DNA from: DASZTU01 sp035493835
Lineage (GTDB): Bacteria; Pseudomonadota; Alphaproteobacteria; Rhizobiales; Devosiaceae
Direction: 5' to 3'
Length of the DNA: 64,000 nucleotides
NCBI GenBank assembly: GCA_035493835.1
Contig: DATJHO010000052.1
Coordinates: 20,888-84,887 of the forward strand
This document shows positions 50,255-61,500 of this stretch, in pieces (position 1 is the first letter of the stretch; each line of letters opens with the position of its first letter). The notes under the pieces are model-generated. The model did no database searches. It had not been told where the DNA came from and saw nothing but the letters and a program-made list of their open reading frames with translations. The position numbers and the translations under genes were made by a program.

Positions 50255-51232
50255 TTAAGAGCCTACCTTGGTCAGGAAAGTGGAATAGGCCCAGCCATCG
50301 CGACCCTGGCCATCGGTGATGTGCACCCAGCCCTTCTGCGCCCCGGTGACGGTGACCGTCTGGCCGCCGGCGAGCGAGAACACGGACGCGTCGGACTTGG
50401 CCGGGCCCGAGCGCACGCTCACCCCCGTGCCCTTGACCCGCATCGTGCCGGAAGTGGGCGTGGTAGCGGGATTGGCCACGGCGGCCTTGGCCTTGGCTGC
50501 CGCAGGTTTCGAACGCGTTGCAACATGCTTCTTGATGGCTGGCTTGGCCGACGCCGTTGCAGCGGGCGCCGTTGCAGCGGGCGCCGCGTCAGTTGGGTCG
50601 GCTGGCGTTGCAAGGGGCGCCGGCGCGCTGACCAAAGCCTGTTGGGGCTGCGGATCGGAGGCAGGGGCCGGAGCCGGGGCCAGAGCCGGAGTTATGGGAT
50701 CGGCGGGCATCGCCGGCGCGGCGTCAGGCCAGCCGCCGGTGCTCGCGCTGGTATCGGCCGACATCGCGCTGATCCCGCTGTCTGGGCTGACCGCAATGGT
50801 TTTCACCATCCGCCGCGCCACGGTGCTCACCCCGGCGCCGCCGGTCGGTACGTTTCCGGCGAGCGACGGAATTTGGGGATCCGCGGTCGCGGGGGCGGTT
50901 GCCGGCGTCTGCGCCGGATCGATGTTGAGGCTACTGAAGGTAGCGGCAACCAGGTTCGGCACTGGCGCGTTTTGTGCGGGTGCAGCTACGGCGGCGGGCT
51001 TTGCCGGAACCGGGGCAGCGACCGCAGCGGTCGTAGCCTCCAGAGCCGCGGGTTTCGAAGCGGCCGCCTTGGCCGTATTGGCCGTACACATACCATCCCA
51101 TGACAGCCCCGTCGGACACCCGAACGGCAAGGCCATCCCGACAATCACCAGGATGACCACCAACGTGATCACCCCGGCGGCAAGGCCGACCGAAAATCGG
51201 CCATGGACTCTCCCGAGCAGCAGTTCGTTCAA
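50255..51232 (-). CDS. Membrane-anchored Ala/Pro-rich protein with C-terminal SH3 domain
   Basis: This 325-residue protein starts at a TTG at 51232 preceded by GAGAAGGG; no better ATG exists in the frame. One membrane helix lies at about 16-36 (GLAAGVITLVVILVIVGMAL). A 220-residue Ala/Pro/Thr-rich linker with a Lys-rich end (PAAAKAKAAVANPATTP) follows. Residues 270 to the end form a bacterial SH3 domain: TMRVKGTGVSVRSGPAKSDA, TVTVTGAQKGWVHI, GRDGWAYSTFL. Such domains often bind cell-wall peptides, so it may tie the inner membrane to peptidoglycan. The substrate is unknown. The 188-base gap downstream shows nothing clear. Confidence 0.7.
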   Translation of the reverse strand: MNELLLGRVHGRFSVGLAAGVITLVVILVIVGMALPFGCPTGLSWDGMCTANTAKAAASKPAALEATTAAVAAPVPAKPAAVAAPAQNAPVPNLVAATFSSLNIDPAQTPATAPATADPQIPSLAGNVPTGGAGVSTVARRMVKTIAVSPDSGISAMSADTSASTGGWPDAAPAMPADPITPALAPAPAPASDPQPQQALVSAPAPLATPADPTDAAPAATAPAATASAKPAIKKHVATRSKPAAAKAKAAVANPATTPTSGTMRVKGTGVSVRSGPAKSDASVFSLAGGQTVTVTGAQKGWVHITDGQGRDGWAYSTFLTKVGS

Positions 51233-51405
51233 AACCCTTCTCCGCCGCCTTGGCCTACTAAATGGGCAAGGCTTCCGAAGACCGAGAACTGGAACCGCAA
51301 AGCGACTCAATTGAGGCAGGTTGCGTCGCGTCAACCCTCGCTAATCGGCTGATAGGGGCCTAAATTCGGCTTAAATCGCCTAAAAACAGTAGTTTGTTAG
51401 CGCAC

Positions 51406-51439
51406 AGGGCACCGGCAGATTCAAGCCTGCCGGTGCCCT
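51406..51439 (-). terminator. Strong hairpin after ettA
   Basis: AGGGCACCGGCAG and CTGCCGGTGCCCT form a perfect 13-pair stem with an eight-base loop, 14 bases after the ettA stop. No T run follows directly on either strand, so it is a terminator-like or RNA-stabilising hairpin rather than a textbook terminator. Confidence 0.5.
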
Positions 51440-51453
51440 TGCAGATCGCTCGT

Positions 51454-53109
<1,656 letters not shown>

Positions 53110-53340
53110 GGAGCGGTCCTCTTTGGTCTGGCGCGTCTCGGGAAAAGCTGATTGGAGCCGTATGTAGGCCAAGCTGACCGGGGCTTCAACGCGGAAAGAA
53201 AATCCCTCTCTTCCAAGCTACTTGGCTTGGGAGATGGGCGACTTCGGCAAGCTTGCGCCGGGCGGCCACGCCTTCATCCTGTTGTCAACCGGCTGCCCTA
53301 ACTGTGCGCTCCCTTCAGCCTGATGCCCGCAGAGCACAGC

Positions 53341-53475
53341 ATGAGCGAAAATCTACCAGTTGTCGGAGCGGCCCGCCAGACCGGCGCCAATCCGCGCCTG
53401 ATCCTCGAACTCAGGGATCACTCCCAGATCCAGGCGGCGGCCGGCTGGCTGGCGGCACAAGGCCTGGTGCGCTAG
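53341..53475 (+). CDS. Possible small protein, 44 residues
   Basis: In the 518-base gap between ettA and the next gene, an ATG at 53341 opens a frame MSENLPVVGAARQTGANPRL that continues ILELRDHSQIQAAAGW and stops at TAG 53473. It has a plausible amphipathic helix and GC-biased third positions, but only a weak ribosome site (GCAGAGCA) and no recognised family. An in-frame ATG at 53323 is an alternative start. The region 53110-53340 before it holds only a small hairpin (CCAAGC/GCTTGG near 53213), and 53476-53627 shows no gene. Confidence 0.3.
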   Translation: MSENLPVVGAARQTGANPRLILELRDHSQIQAAAGWLAAQGLVR

Positions 53476-53627
53476 TTCCGCAAAGACTGCAATCACGGGA
53501 GGGGACGCATTTGCCCCCGCCCGGCAAAGGAAAAATCAAGTCTCTGCGCGGTACAAGGGCCTGCGCAGCGTCGGAAGCATCCGCATTACCGATTGCTGGC
53601 ATCCAGTTTTTTGGGGACGCAAATAAA

Positions 53628-53975
53628 ATGAAGAAAATAATCTGTGCCGCCCTTCTGCTCGCCGGGCTGGCAATGCCGGCCTGGGCCGATCCTTCGGGCA
53701 CCTATTCGGTCAAGGGCACCAACCCCGGCGACGGCTCGTCCTATGACGGCACCGTCAAGATCAGCAAGAGCGGCGACACCTTCAAGGTCGTCTGGACCAT
53801 CAACGGCGACACCAGCACCGGCACGGCCGTCGGCAACGACGACCTGCTCTCGATCGGCTATTCCTCCGGCGACAAGCCGGGCGTCGGCCTCTATGTGAAA
53901 GAGGAAGGCAAGTGGAAGGGCATCTGGAGCTATCTGGGCCAGACTGATCTGGGCACGGAAGTCTGGACGCAGTAA
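53628..53975 (+). CDS. Small exported protein of unknown function
   Basis: This 115-residue protein starts MKKIICAALLLAGLAMPAWA, a textbook signal peptide with cleavage after AWA (residue 20). The mature 95 residues are beta-rich and hydrophilic (DPSGTYSVKGTNPGDGSSYD, GTVKISKSGDTFKVVWTING, and a C-terminus GIWSYLGQTDLGTEVWT), suggesting a small lipocalin-like or beta-barrel fold of the kind seen in short periplasmic proteins annotated as fibronectin-binding-like. I cannot name a function. The longer frame upstream has no conserved content and was not used. Confidence 0.75.
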   Translation: MKKIICAALLLAGLAMPAWADPSGTYSVKGTNPGDGSSYDGTVKISKSGDTFKVVWTINGDTSTGTAVGNDDLLSIGYSSGDKPGVGLYVKEEGKWKGIWSYLGQTDLGTEVWTQ

Positions 53976-54112
53976 CTGACGCAGCGGCCGCGGCGGGACA
54001 CGCCGCGGCTAGCCGCTGGTGCTTGGGTTCTGCGTTCGAGGCTCGCGCGCAAACTTCTCCACGCGGGCAGGCGAAGGCCGAGGCGGGCTTAAATCGGTCC
54101 CATCCCCACCCA

Positions 54113-54215
54113 TCGTCATTCACGGGCTTGACCCGGGGACCCATGACGACTTTCACGTACTTTGGAGGTACTGGCCCGCCATCATGGGTGGCCGGGTCAA
54201 GCCCGGCCGTGACGA
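54113..54215. repeat. Inverted pair of family-B palindromic repeats
   Basis: Left unit TCGTCATTCACGGGCTTGAC then CCGGGGACCCATGACG (54113-54149); right unit ATCATGGGTGGCCGGGTCAA then GCCCGGCCGTGACGA (54181-54215). Its spacer differs from the copies at 12115 and 46539. It lies in the 313-base gap between the convergent small exported protein and SDR genes; nothing else is seen there. Confidence 0.72.
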
Positions 54216-54288
54216 AGGGAGGGATAAGGCGGCTTCTTCCCGCCTTCTCTCGCCGCGTTCTCCCGCGCACTCGAGCAACGGTGGCCCC

Positions 54289-55053
54289 CTACCGCGCCGT
54301 ATAGCCGCCATCGATCACCAGCACCTCACCGGTGACATAGCTTGATGCAGGCGAGCAGAGATAAAGCGCGCCGGCCGCCACCTCCTCGACCAGCCCGCCG
54401 CGACCCATTGGCGTCATGTTGCGCCAGATCGGGCCCCATTCGGGATCCCGCAAGCCGCCGAGCGTCATGTCCGTTTCGATATAGCCGGGGGCGATGGCGT
54501 TGACCCGAATGTTCTCGGCCGCATAGTCGCTCGCAAGGCTCTTGGTCAGCATGTGCACCGCCGCTTTCGAGGCATTATACGCGGCCTGCCGCTGCGGAAC
54601 GTTGGAGATGAGCCCCGAGATCGACCCGATATTGAGGATGACGCCGCCGCCTTGCCGCCGCATCGGCCCAAGGGCCGCCTGGCAGGCGAAAAACACCGAG
54701 TCGAGATTGATCGACATTACCCGGCGATAGTTTTGCTCCGGAAAGCTCTCGGTATCCCCGTGGTGGGAGATGCCGGCATTGTTGACGAGGATGTCGAGCT
54801 TGCCAGCCAGCACCAGCGCCTCCTCGATCAGGCGCGCCGGGCTCTCGGGATCCTCCATGTCGGCGGCGATGTAATCGACCTCAAAGCCCTGCCGCAGAAG
54901 ATTTTCCGTGGCCTCCGGGCGCGGCGTCTTGCTGGACAGCACCAGCCGGGCACCGGCCTCGCCGAGTGCCTGTGCGATGCCGAGGCCGATACCTCGCGAG
55001 GCACCGGTCACCAGCGCCACCTGCCCGTCGAGCCTGAATTTTTCCAGGATCAT
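54289..55053 (-). CDS. Short-chain dehydrogenase/reductase
   Basis: This classical SDR of 254 residues has the NAD(P) loop TGASRGIG at 16-23, NNAG at 91-94, and the catalytic triad S144 (in GSISG), Y159 and K163 (in YNASK). The C-terminal AIAPGYIETDM and SSYVTGEVLVIDGG are family hallmarks. The basic/hydroxyl residues after the second strand (LSSKTPRPE) are mixed, so cofactor preference is not clear. The best resemblance is to 3-oxoacyl-ACP reductase or gluconate-5-dehydrogenase-like enzymes; the substrate is unknown. ATG 55053 follows GAGGAGA. It is 65 bases after the chemoreceptor-like gene on the same strand. Confidence 0.9.
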   Translation of the reverse strand: MILEKFRLDGQVALVTGASRGIGLGIAQALGEAGARLVLSSKTPRPEATENLLRQGFEVDYIAADMEDPESPARLIEEALVLAGKLDILVNNAGISHHGDTESFPEQNYRRVMSINLDSVFFACQAALGPMRRQGGGVILNIGSISGLISNVPQRQAAYNASKAAVHMLTKSLASDYAAENIRVNAIAPGYIETDMTLGGLRDPEWGPIWRNMTPMGRGGLVEEVAAGALYLCSPASSYVTGEVLVIDGGYTAR

Positions 55054-55118
55054 GGTCTCCTCCTCTTTTCGAGCAGTAGGCCATGACGTGATCAGGGGGT
55101 AAAGCGGAATCGGCTGGG

Positions 55119-56204
55119 TCAGAACCCGAGGGCGGCGCGGATCTTGTCGTCCTGCTCGGTCTTCTGCATCACCACGCCCCACCAGCCCAGCCCATCATAT
55201 TCCTGGTAGCCGAGCGTCTGGGCGTAGCCGACGATGTTGCCCGCGCGGTCATAGTAGCTGCCCGAGGTCTGGCCTTCATTGGAGAGATCGAAGCTCTTGA
55301 ACATGAGGGTAGGATCCGTGCTCGCGATCACCCGCTTGGCGCCATCAAGCAACATGATGACCGTCTTTTCGCGCACCTGTGGCGGCAGCGCCGCTTCCTT
55401 TTCGACAATGGCCGTGCCCTGCTCCTGCCAATCGAAAAACACGCCGAGAGTGCCCAGCAGCGTTCCGTCCGCCTGGCCGTTCGAGCGGACGCCCGCGCCA
55501 TAGACAAGAACCTGCCGATCGTCATGGTGCGGGCTGCGGCGAACCTCGTCGACCACATATTCGTCGCCGGACTTGGTCGCGCGCGCCGCCCTGAACCAGC
55601 CCTCGCGGGAAAAATCATGACCGGCGAGGCGGTGCTTCGGATTGGCGCTGGCGACCACCTTGCCGGCGGCATCGGTCAGCACGAGGTCGCTATAGACGCT
55701 GTAGAACTTGTTGATCACGGCGAGGCGCTGTGCCGCGAACGCCTGATTTTCCGGCGAAGCCGACTGTAGCGCGGTCCAGAAGGCGGTGTCGGTCGCCCAC
55801 CAGCGCACATCGGCGGTGCGCTCGTAGAGGTTGCGCACGATCAGCTGCACCAGCGACTGGGCGAGATCGACCAGCCGCGTCCCCTCCATTTCGGCGACGA
55901 GCGATTCCGACAGCGACCGCGAGAGCGCGATCTGGCCGAGCACGTTTTCCTCGAAGCGCTGCGCTACCTGGGCGGCGCTGTCGGCGAGGCGCTGCACCTC
56001 GTTGGCGACGATGGCGAAGCCCTTGCCGGATTCGCCGGCCCGCGCGGCCTCGATGATGGCGTTGATGGCGAGCAGCCGCGTCTGCTTGACGATCTGGCTG
56101 TTGCTCGAGGTGTAGCGCTGCAGATCGCCGCTGATGCCCTCGACCACCACGCGCATGGCGCGCGGCGATGCCTCCAGCGGCAGCTGCTTGGCCGTGTTGC
56201 TCAC
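55119..56204 (-). CDS. Soluble chemoreceptor-like protein, signalling tip first then Cache domain
   Basis: This 361-residue protein has the MCP signalling tip near its N-terminus: SQIVKQTRLLAINAIIEAAR followed by AGESGKGFAIVANEVQRLAD (about 36-75), which contacts CheA and CheW in chemoreceptors. A helix follows (about 76-130). Residues 130 to the end look like a Cache/PDC sensor: SVYSDLVLTDAAGKVVASAN, GHDFSREGWFRAARATKSGD, LLGTLGVFFDW and GSYYDRAGNIVGYAQTLGYQ. There is no signal peptide or membrane helix, so it is probably cytosolic. The order is reversed compared with usual MCPs, and the signalling hairpin is short. Ligand unknown. ATG 56204 is the natural start. Confidence 0.8.
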   Translation of the reverse strand: MSNTAKQLPLEASPRAMRVVVEGISGDLQRYTSSNSQIVKQTRLLAINAIIEAARAGESGKGFAIVANEVQRLADSAAQVAQRFEENVLGQIALSRSLSESLVAEMEGTRLVDLAQSLVQLIVRNLYERTADVRWWATDTAFWTALQSASPENQAFAAQRLAVINKFYSVYSDLVLTDAAGKVVASANPKHRLAGHDFSREGWFRAARATKSGDEYVVDEVRRSPHHDDRQVLVYGAGVRSNGQADGTLLGTLGVFFDWQEQGTAIVEKEAALPPQVREKTVIMLLDGAKRVIASTDPTLMFKSFDLSNEGQTSGSYYDRAGNIVGYAQTLGYQEYDGLGWWGVVMQKTEQDDKIRAALGF

Positions 56205-56234
56205 GATACGTCCCCCTGTATCCGACTAGAGGTC

Positions 56235-56279
56235 GCGTTTCCGAACCGGAAAAATGGTGACCACTTTTCCTGGAAACGC
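56235..56279. repeat. Long imperfect palindrome upstream of the chemoreceptor-like gene
   Basis: GCGTTTCC...GGAAACGC encloses GGAAAAATGGT and ACCACTTTTCC, which mirror each other with small mismatches around the centre GAC. It differs from repeat families A and B. Similar palindromes are common in intergenic regions of Hyphomicrobiales, so it is probably a third mobile or structural repeat. It is about 30 bases upstream of the chemoreceptor-like gene and could also affect its expression. Confidence 0.5.
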
Positions 56280-56384
56280 TCCAGCGCGTTGGAGAAACAG
56301 CAATATTCGCCGCGGCGTCGAAGCGCAGGAATACCCCATCATGGCTACCAGGTCGTAAATATTGGCAGCCGCGAACGATATCCG

Positions 56385-57083
56385 TCAGTGGCCGGTGACC
56401 TCATCGAGCAGCCATTTCGAGATCGGCCACATCGCCCGGTAATGGCCCACACAGGTTTCGACGAGATCGGCCGGGCGCGCGGCATCCGCCGGCAGTTCGA
56501 TCATGGCGTGGAGGCTTTCATTCAGCAGGTACTCGGCCGCCGGTCCCTCGGCGGCGTAGCCGCGCGGCATGAGTTTTCGCGTTTTTTCACCGACTTCGTA
56601 GGGTCCCGCCTCTTTTACCGCTGCGACGGCAGCCAGGAGCGTCTTCGCCGAGCGCGGATGGATCACCGATTGCCGGAAGGATTCGAGCGCCTCCCCTTCG
56701 AGGCCGTGCATGCCGGCGCCGAGCATCAGCCGCTCCGGCGTCAGGCTGAACCAAAACCCGGGGCAATCCCAGCCCTTGTGGTCGCCATGCCAGAACCAGA
56801 GCGCCAGATGCGTCTTGTAGGGCCGCTTGTCCTTGGAAAAGCGGATGTCGCGATTGATGCGCGAGAGCGAACCATTGACCTTGGCGTCGAACTGCACGGT
56901 CGGGGAGATCTCCCGCAGCCTCGGCCCCATGGCCCCAACCAGCGCCTTGGCCGGCTCGACATACCCCGCTTCGTAGAGCGGCCGGTTCGCCTCGAACCAG
57001 GCCTTCTCGTTATGGGCGGCAATGCCCGACAGGAACTCGAAGGTCTGCGGCGGAAAGCCCGAAAATTCCGCGTCCATCATCAT
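56385..57083 (-). CDS. DUF2461 family protein
   Basis: This 232-residue soluble protein is of the DUF2461 (TIGR02453) family, found widely in bacteria and some eukaryotes, with no established function. Conserved segments are FPPQTFEFLSGIAAHNEKAW followed by FEANRPLYEAGYVEPAKALV (about 8-47), SRINRDIRFSKDKRPYKTHL (about 73-92), and CPGFWFSLTPERLMLGAGMH. The pattern R-x-x-R-D-x-R-F-S-x-D-K-x-P-Y-K is the family signature. Three adjacent ATG codons begin the gene; the first (57083) follows GAGGG. It stands alone on the - strand, divergent from the efflux operon. Confidence 0.88.
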   Translation of the reverse strand: MMMDAEFSGFPPQTFEFLSGIAAHNEKAWFEANRPLYEAGYVEPAKALVGAMGPRLREISPTVQFDAKVNGSLSRINRDIRFSKDKRPYKTHLALWFWHGDHKGWDCPGFWFSLTPERLMLGAGMHGLEGEALESFRQSVIHPRSAKTLLAAVAAVKEAGPYEVGEKTRKLMPRGYAAEGPAAEYLLNESLHAMIELPADAARPADLVETCVGHYRAMWPISKWLLDEVTGH

Positions 57084-57302
57084 CTGGGCCCTCACTTGCG
57101 GCTGCGCCTCTTCTTCCGGATGCCACCCTAGCACGGCGGCTGAGGCGCGCGGCGGCGCCAAAAGCTTACCGTAATTTAATGCGCGTCCTATTGACGCATG
57201 CATGTTACCTTAAGCAGGTACTTATCCCGGCGACCGAGGGGCGGAGACGCTCTCCGCCGAGCGGTGTGCCCTCCGTAATTCTCACCGGCCGAGGATAGCA
57301 GT

Positions 57303-58520
57303 TTGCTGAAGCAGCTTCTGATTTCTGGATTCGTGCTGATCGCCGCGGCTGCCGGCTACATTTATTTCGTCCCCGGCTCCGATCAGACGCTGCGCAGTCT
57401 GGGGGTTACGGCCCCCGTGCCGACCGCCTATGCCGTGGGTGCCGACCGCGAGCAGTCTGCCGGCCAGCGTGGCGGAGGCGGCCGATCCGGCCGGCCGCAG
57501 GTCCCAACCGTGATTACCGCGCCGGTCGCCACCTCGACGGTCAACGACCGGCTGACGGCCATCGGCCAGGGCACCTCCAGCCAATCGGTCAATGTCACCT
57601 CGCAGGCCACCGGCACGCTGAACACGCTTCTCGTTTCGCCCGGAGAGGTGGTGAAGGCCGGCCAGATCATCGCCCACCTCGATTCTGATGCCGAGCAGAT
57701 CGCCTATGACAAGGCCAAGCTCGCCGTGTCGGACACCAGCGATATCCTTCAGCGCACCGAGACGCTGGCGAAAACCAACAACGCCACGACGGTGGCGCTC
57801 AATCTTGCAAAATTTGCCTTCAACAACGCGACCCTCGAACTGCGCAACGCCACGCTGGCGCTGGACAAGCGCTCGATCAAAACCCCCATCGATGGCACCG
57901 TGGGGCTGTTCCGGATCATGGCCGGGAACGCAGTGGCCGCCGATACCGTGGTGACAACCGTTGACGACACCTCCAGCATCCTCGTCCACTTCTGGGTGCC
58001 CGAGCGCTATGCGCCGGTCATCAAGGCGGGCATGCCGGTGGGCGCCGAGGCCATCGCCCTCCCCGACGAGGCCTTCAGCGGCACGATCAGCGCCGTGGAC
58101 AGCCGCATTGATCCGACTAGCCGCACGCTCGAGGTCGAGGCCAAGATTCCCAATGCCGCCGGGCAGATCAAGCCGGGCATGTCGTTCTCGATGTCGATGA
58201 AATTCCCCGGCGACACCTATCCCTCGGTCGATCCCCTGGCGGTGCAGTGGGATTCGGACGGGGCCTATGTCTGGCTGCTCACCCCCGACAGCAAGGTGGT
58301 GAAGCAGAAGGTGCAGATCATCCAGCGCAACAGCGACGGCGTTTTGGTCAAGGGCGACCTGAAGCCGGGCCAGCAGGTGGTGACCCAAGGCGTGCTGCTG
58401 CTCGCCGAGGGGGCAACCGTCCGGCAGCTTACCGACGACGCGGCGGGCGGTGGCGACAAGGCAGCCTCGGCGCCTCAACCTGCCACACGCCCCGCCAATA
58501 CCGCCGGCGCGGCCTCCTGA
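57303..58520 (+). CDS. RND efflux periplasmic adaptor (membrane fusion protein)
   Basis: This 405-residue protein couples an inner-membrane RND pump to an outer-membrane channel. It starts at a TTG at 57303 (MLKQLLISGFVLIAAAAGYI) with one N-terminal anchor. The barrel-sandwich/lipoyl part is VNVTSQATGTLNTLLVSPGE (about 98-117) and LALDKRSIKTPIDGTVGLFR; the hairpin between them is short; the beta-barrel has VDDTSSILVHFWVPERYAPV and SAVDSRIDPTSRTLEVEAKI. The C-terminus is Ala/Pro-rich. The pump gene starts 25 bases later. No outer-membrane factor or regulator gene is nearby. Substrate unknown. Confidence 0.92.
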   Translation: MLKQLLISGFVLIAAAAGYIYFVPGSDQTLRSLGVTAPVPTAYAVGADREQSAGQRGGGGRSGRPQVPTVITAPVATSTVNDRLTAIGQGTSSQSVNVTSQATGTLNTLLVSPGEVVKAGQIIAHLDSDAEQIAYDKAKLAVSDTSDILQRTETLAKTNNATTVALNLAKFAFNNATLELRNATLALDKRSIKTPIDGTVGLFRIMAGNAVAADTVVTTVDDTSSILVHFWVPERYAPVIKAGMPVGAEAIALPDEAFSGTISAVDSRIDPTSRTLEVEAKIPNAAGQIKPGMSFSMSMKFPGDTYPSVDPLAVQWDSDGAYVWLLTPDSKVVKQKVQIIQRNSDGVLVKGDLKPGQQVVTQGVLLLAEGATVRQLTDDAAGGGDKAASAPQPATRPANTAGAAS

Positions 58521-58545
58521 TCATCTGAGCGGAAGAGACGAGCCC

Positions 58546-61500
58546 ATGTCGATCGAAAAGCAGAACGAACAGGGCGGCGCCATCGCCTCGCTATTCGTCC
58601 GCCGGCCGGTGCTGGCGATGGTGCTCAATGCGCTGATCATTGTTGCCGGCATCGCCGCCTTTCTCGGCGTCGAAGTGCGCGAGCTGCCGAACGTCGACCA
58701 GCCCGTGCTTTCGGTCAACACCGACTATGACGGGGCCACCGCCCAAACCGTCGACAACGAGATCACCTCGACCATCGAGGGCGCCATTGCGCGGGTGCAG
58801 GGCGTTTCCTCGATTTCTTCCTCTTCCTCGCTGGGGCGCAGCCGCATTTCCATCGGCTTCGTCGATGGCACCAATCTGGATGCCGCGACCTCCGATGTGC
58901 GCGACGCGCTCGCTCGCGTCGCCAACAAGCTGCCGGACAGCATCGACCCACCCAGCGTCGTCAAGGCCGACGCCAACGCGCAGCCGATCATCCAGCTCGC
59001 CGTCACCTCCGATACCCTCAAGCGGGACGATTTGACCAAGCTGGTCGACAACACCATCTCGGAGCGCCTCGCGGCCGTGCCGGGTGTTGCCGACGTGCTT
59101 GTCTACGGGGAAGCCGCCAAGGCCTATCTCGTCGATATCAATCCGGCCAAGCTAGCCAATGCCGGCCTCACCGTTGCCGACATGATCGCCGCGCTCGACT
59201 CGGTCGCGTTCGACGCCCCCTCGGGCACCATCAATGGCGCCAATCAGAGCCTCGCCGTCCGCGCCGTCGCCCAGGTGCAAAGCCCGGCCGAGTTCGAAAA
59301 CATCGTCGTCAAGGGCAAGATTCGCGTCGGCGATGTCGCCAATGTCGTGTTCGATGCGCAGAATCCGGCCAGCGGCCTGCGCTCGGACGGTCGCTCCGGC
59401 ATCGGCATCGGCGTCGTCCGCTCGGCCGATTCCAATACCATCAACATTTCACGCGATGTCAAAGCCGCCGTCCAGGACCTCAAGAAGACGCTGCCGGCGA
59501 GCGTCGATCTCAGGATTTCGAGCGACGATTCAATCTTCATTTCCGGCGCAGTGGATGAAGTCGAGCGCTCGCTGCTGATCTCGGTGGTGGCCGTGATCGC
59601 GATCATCTTCCTGTTCCTGCTCGATTGGCGCGCAACCCTGGTGCCCGCGATCTCCATGCCGGTGGCCCTGATCGGCACCATCGCCGGCATCTATCTCGCG
59701 GGATTTTCGATCAACATCCTGACGCTGCTGGCCCTGGTGCTGGCGACCGGCCTCGTGGTCGACGATTCCATCGTCGTGCTCGAAAACATCACCCGGCGCC
59801 GTGCCATGGGTCTCGGTCCGCGCGCCGCCGCCGTCCTCGGCACGCAGGAGGTGTTCTTTGCGGTGATCGCGACCACGGCGACGCTGATCGCGGTGTTCGT
59901 GCCCCTCTCCTTCCTCCCCGGCCAGACCGGCAGGCTGTTTCGCGAGTTCGGCTTCACCCTTGCGATTTCCGTCGCCCTGTCGGCGGTCGTGGCCTTGTCG
60001 ATGGGCCCGATGCTGGCCTCGCGCCTGCTCAAGGGCGCGGCCGAAATGGGGCACGACAGGCCCCGCACCGATCCACTGCACCGCTTCGGTTCAGCCCTTT
60101 CGGGCCTCTACCAGCGCCTGCTGCATCTGGCGCTCGACAACTCACTGGTCGTGATCGTCATCTCGCTATTGGTGGCCGGCGCCGCCGTTGCAACCTTCAC
60201 GACGCTGCGGCAGGAGCTGACGCCGCCCGAGGACCGCGCGGCCATCCGGCTCAGCGTCACCGCGCCCTCGACGGTCAGCCTCGACTTCACGCAGAGCCAG
60301 ATGCAGCGCGTCGATGATCTGCTCCAGCCGCTCCGCGACGCTGGGGAAGTCACCTCCACCTTCTCCATCGCCGGCATCAATGGCAGCACCAGCCGCGGCT
60401 TCATGACCGTGACCCTCGCGCCCTGGGACAAGCGCCATCGCAGCCAGGCCGAAATCATCGCGCAGGTAAACCAGCTGCTGCAACAGGTGCCGGGCATCCG
60501 CGTCACCACCATTTCCGGCAACAGCCTGGGCATTCGCGGCGGCGGCAATGGCCTCCAATTCGCGGTGATCGGCGACGACTATGAATCGCTCTCCGCCTCG
60601 GCGGAAAAGATCGCCGACCAGATGAAAGAGGATCCGCGCTTCGGCCGGGTCGTCGTCAACTACGACCCCACCCAGCCGCAGCTCACCCTCAACATCGATC
60701 GCGACAAGGCGGCGGCACTCGGCATCGACATCAACGGCCTCGGCCCCACGCTGCAGTCGATGATCGACGGCGACGAGATCGCCAATGTCTTTGCCGACGA
60801 CACCACGTACCCGGTGATGTTGATTTCGACCACGAGCCCCGTCAACGACCCGCGCGACCTCGAGAACATCTTCGTCAAGACCGCCGACGGCCGCTTCGTG
60901 CCGATGTCCTCGATCGCCTCGCTGACCGAACAACCCATTGCCCCCTCGCTCGATCGCGAGCAACAGCGCCGCGCCGTCTCGATCACCGCCTCGCTCGGCG
61001 ACCAGCTGGCGCTGGGGGACGCCTACAACATGGTTCTCGACATGGCCAGGCCCGTGCTCGCCCCCAACCAGGCGATCATCCCGCTCGCCGAGGCGAAGAC
61101 GCTGGGGGTCAACAATAACGGTCTCGTCATCACCTTCGGCTTTGCCCTTGTGGTCGTGTTGCTGGTGCTCGCGGCGCAGTTCGAGTCGATCCTTTCGGCT
61201 GTCATCGTCATGGCCACGGTGCCGTTTGGCCTCGCCTGCGCCATTTTCGCCCTGAAATTTTCCGGGGGCAGCCTCAACGTCTATAGCCAGATCGGCCTGA
61301 TCCTGGTGGTCGGCATCATGGCCAAGAACGGCATTTTAATCGTCGAGTTTGCCAACCAGTTGCGCGAGCGCGGCCGCTCGGTGCGCGAAGCCATCGAGGA
61401 AGCCTCAAACATCCGCCTCCGGCCCGTGATCATGACCATGATCGCAACCGTCCTCGGCGGACTGCCTTTGTTGATGGGGCACGGTGCGGGTGCGGAGGCT

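Noticed and set aside
53253..53627. Long N-terminal extension of the small exported protein
   Set aside because: It would bury a clear signal peptide 125 residues inside the protein and is Arg/Pro-rich shadow sequence.
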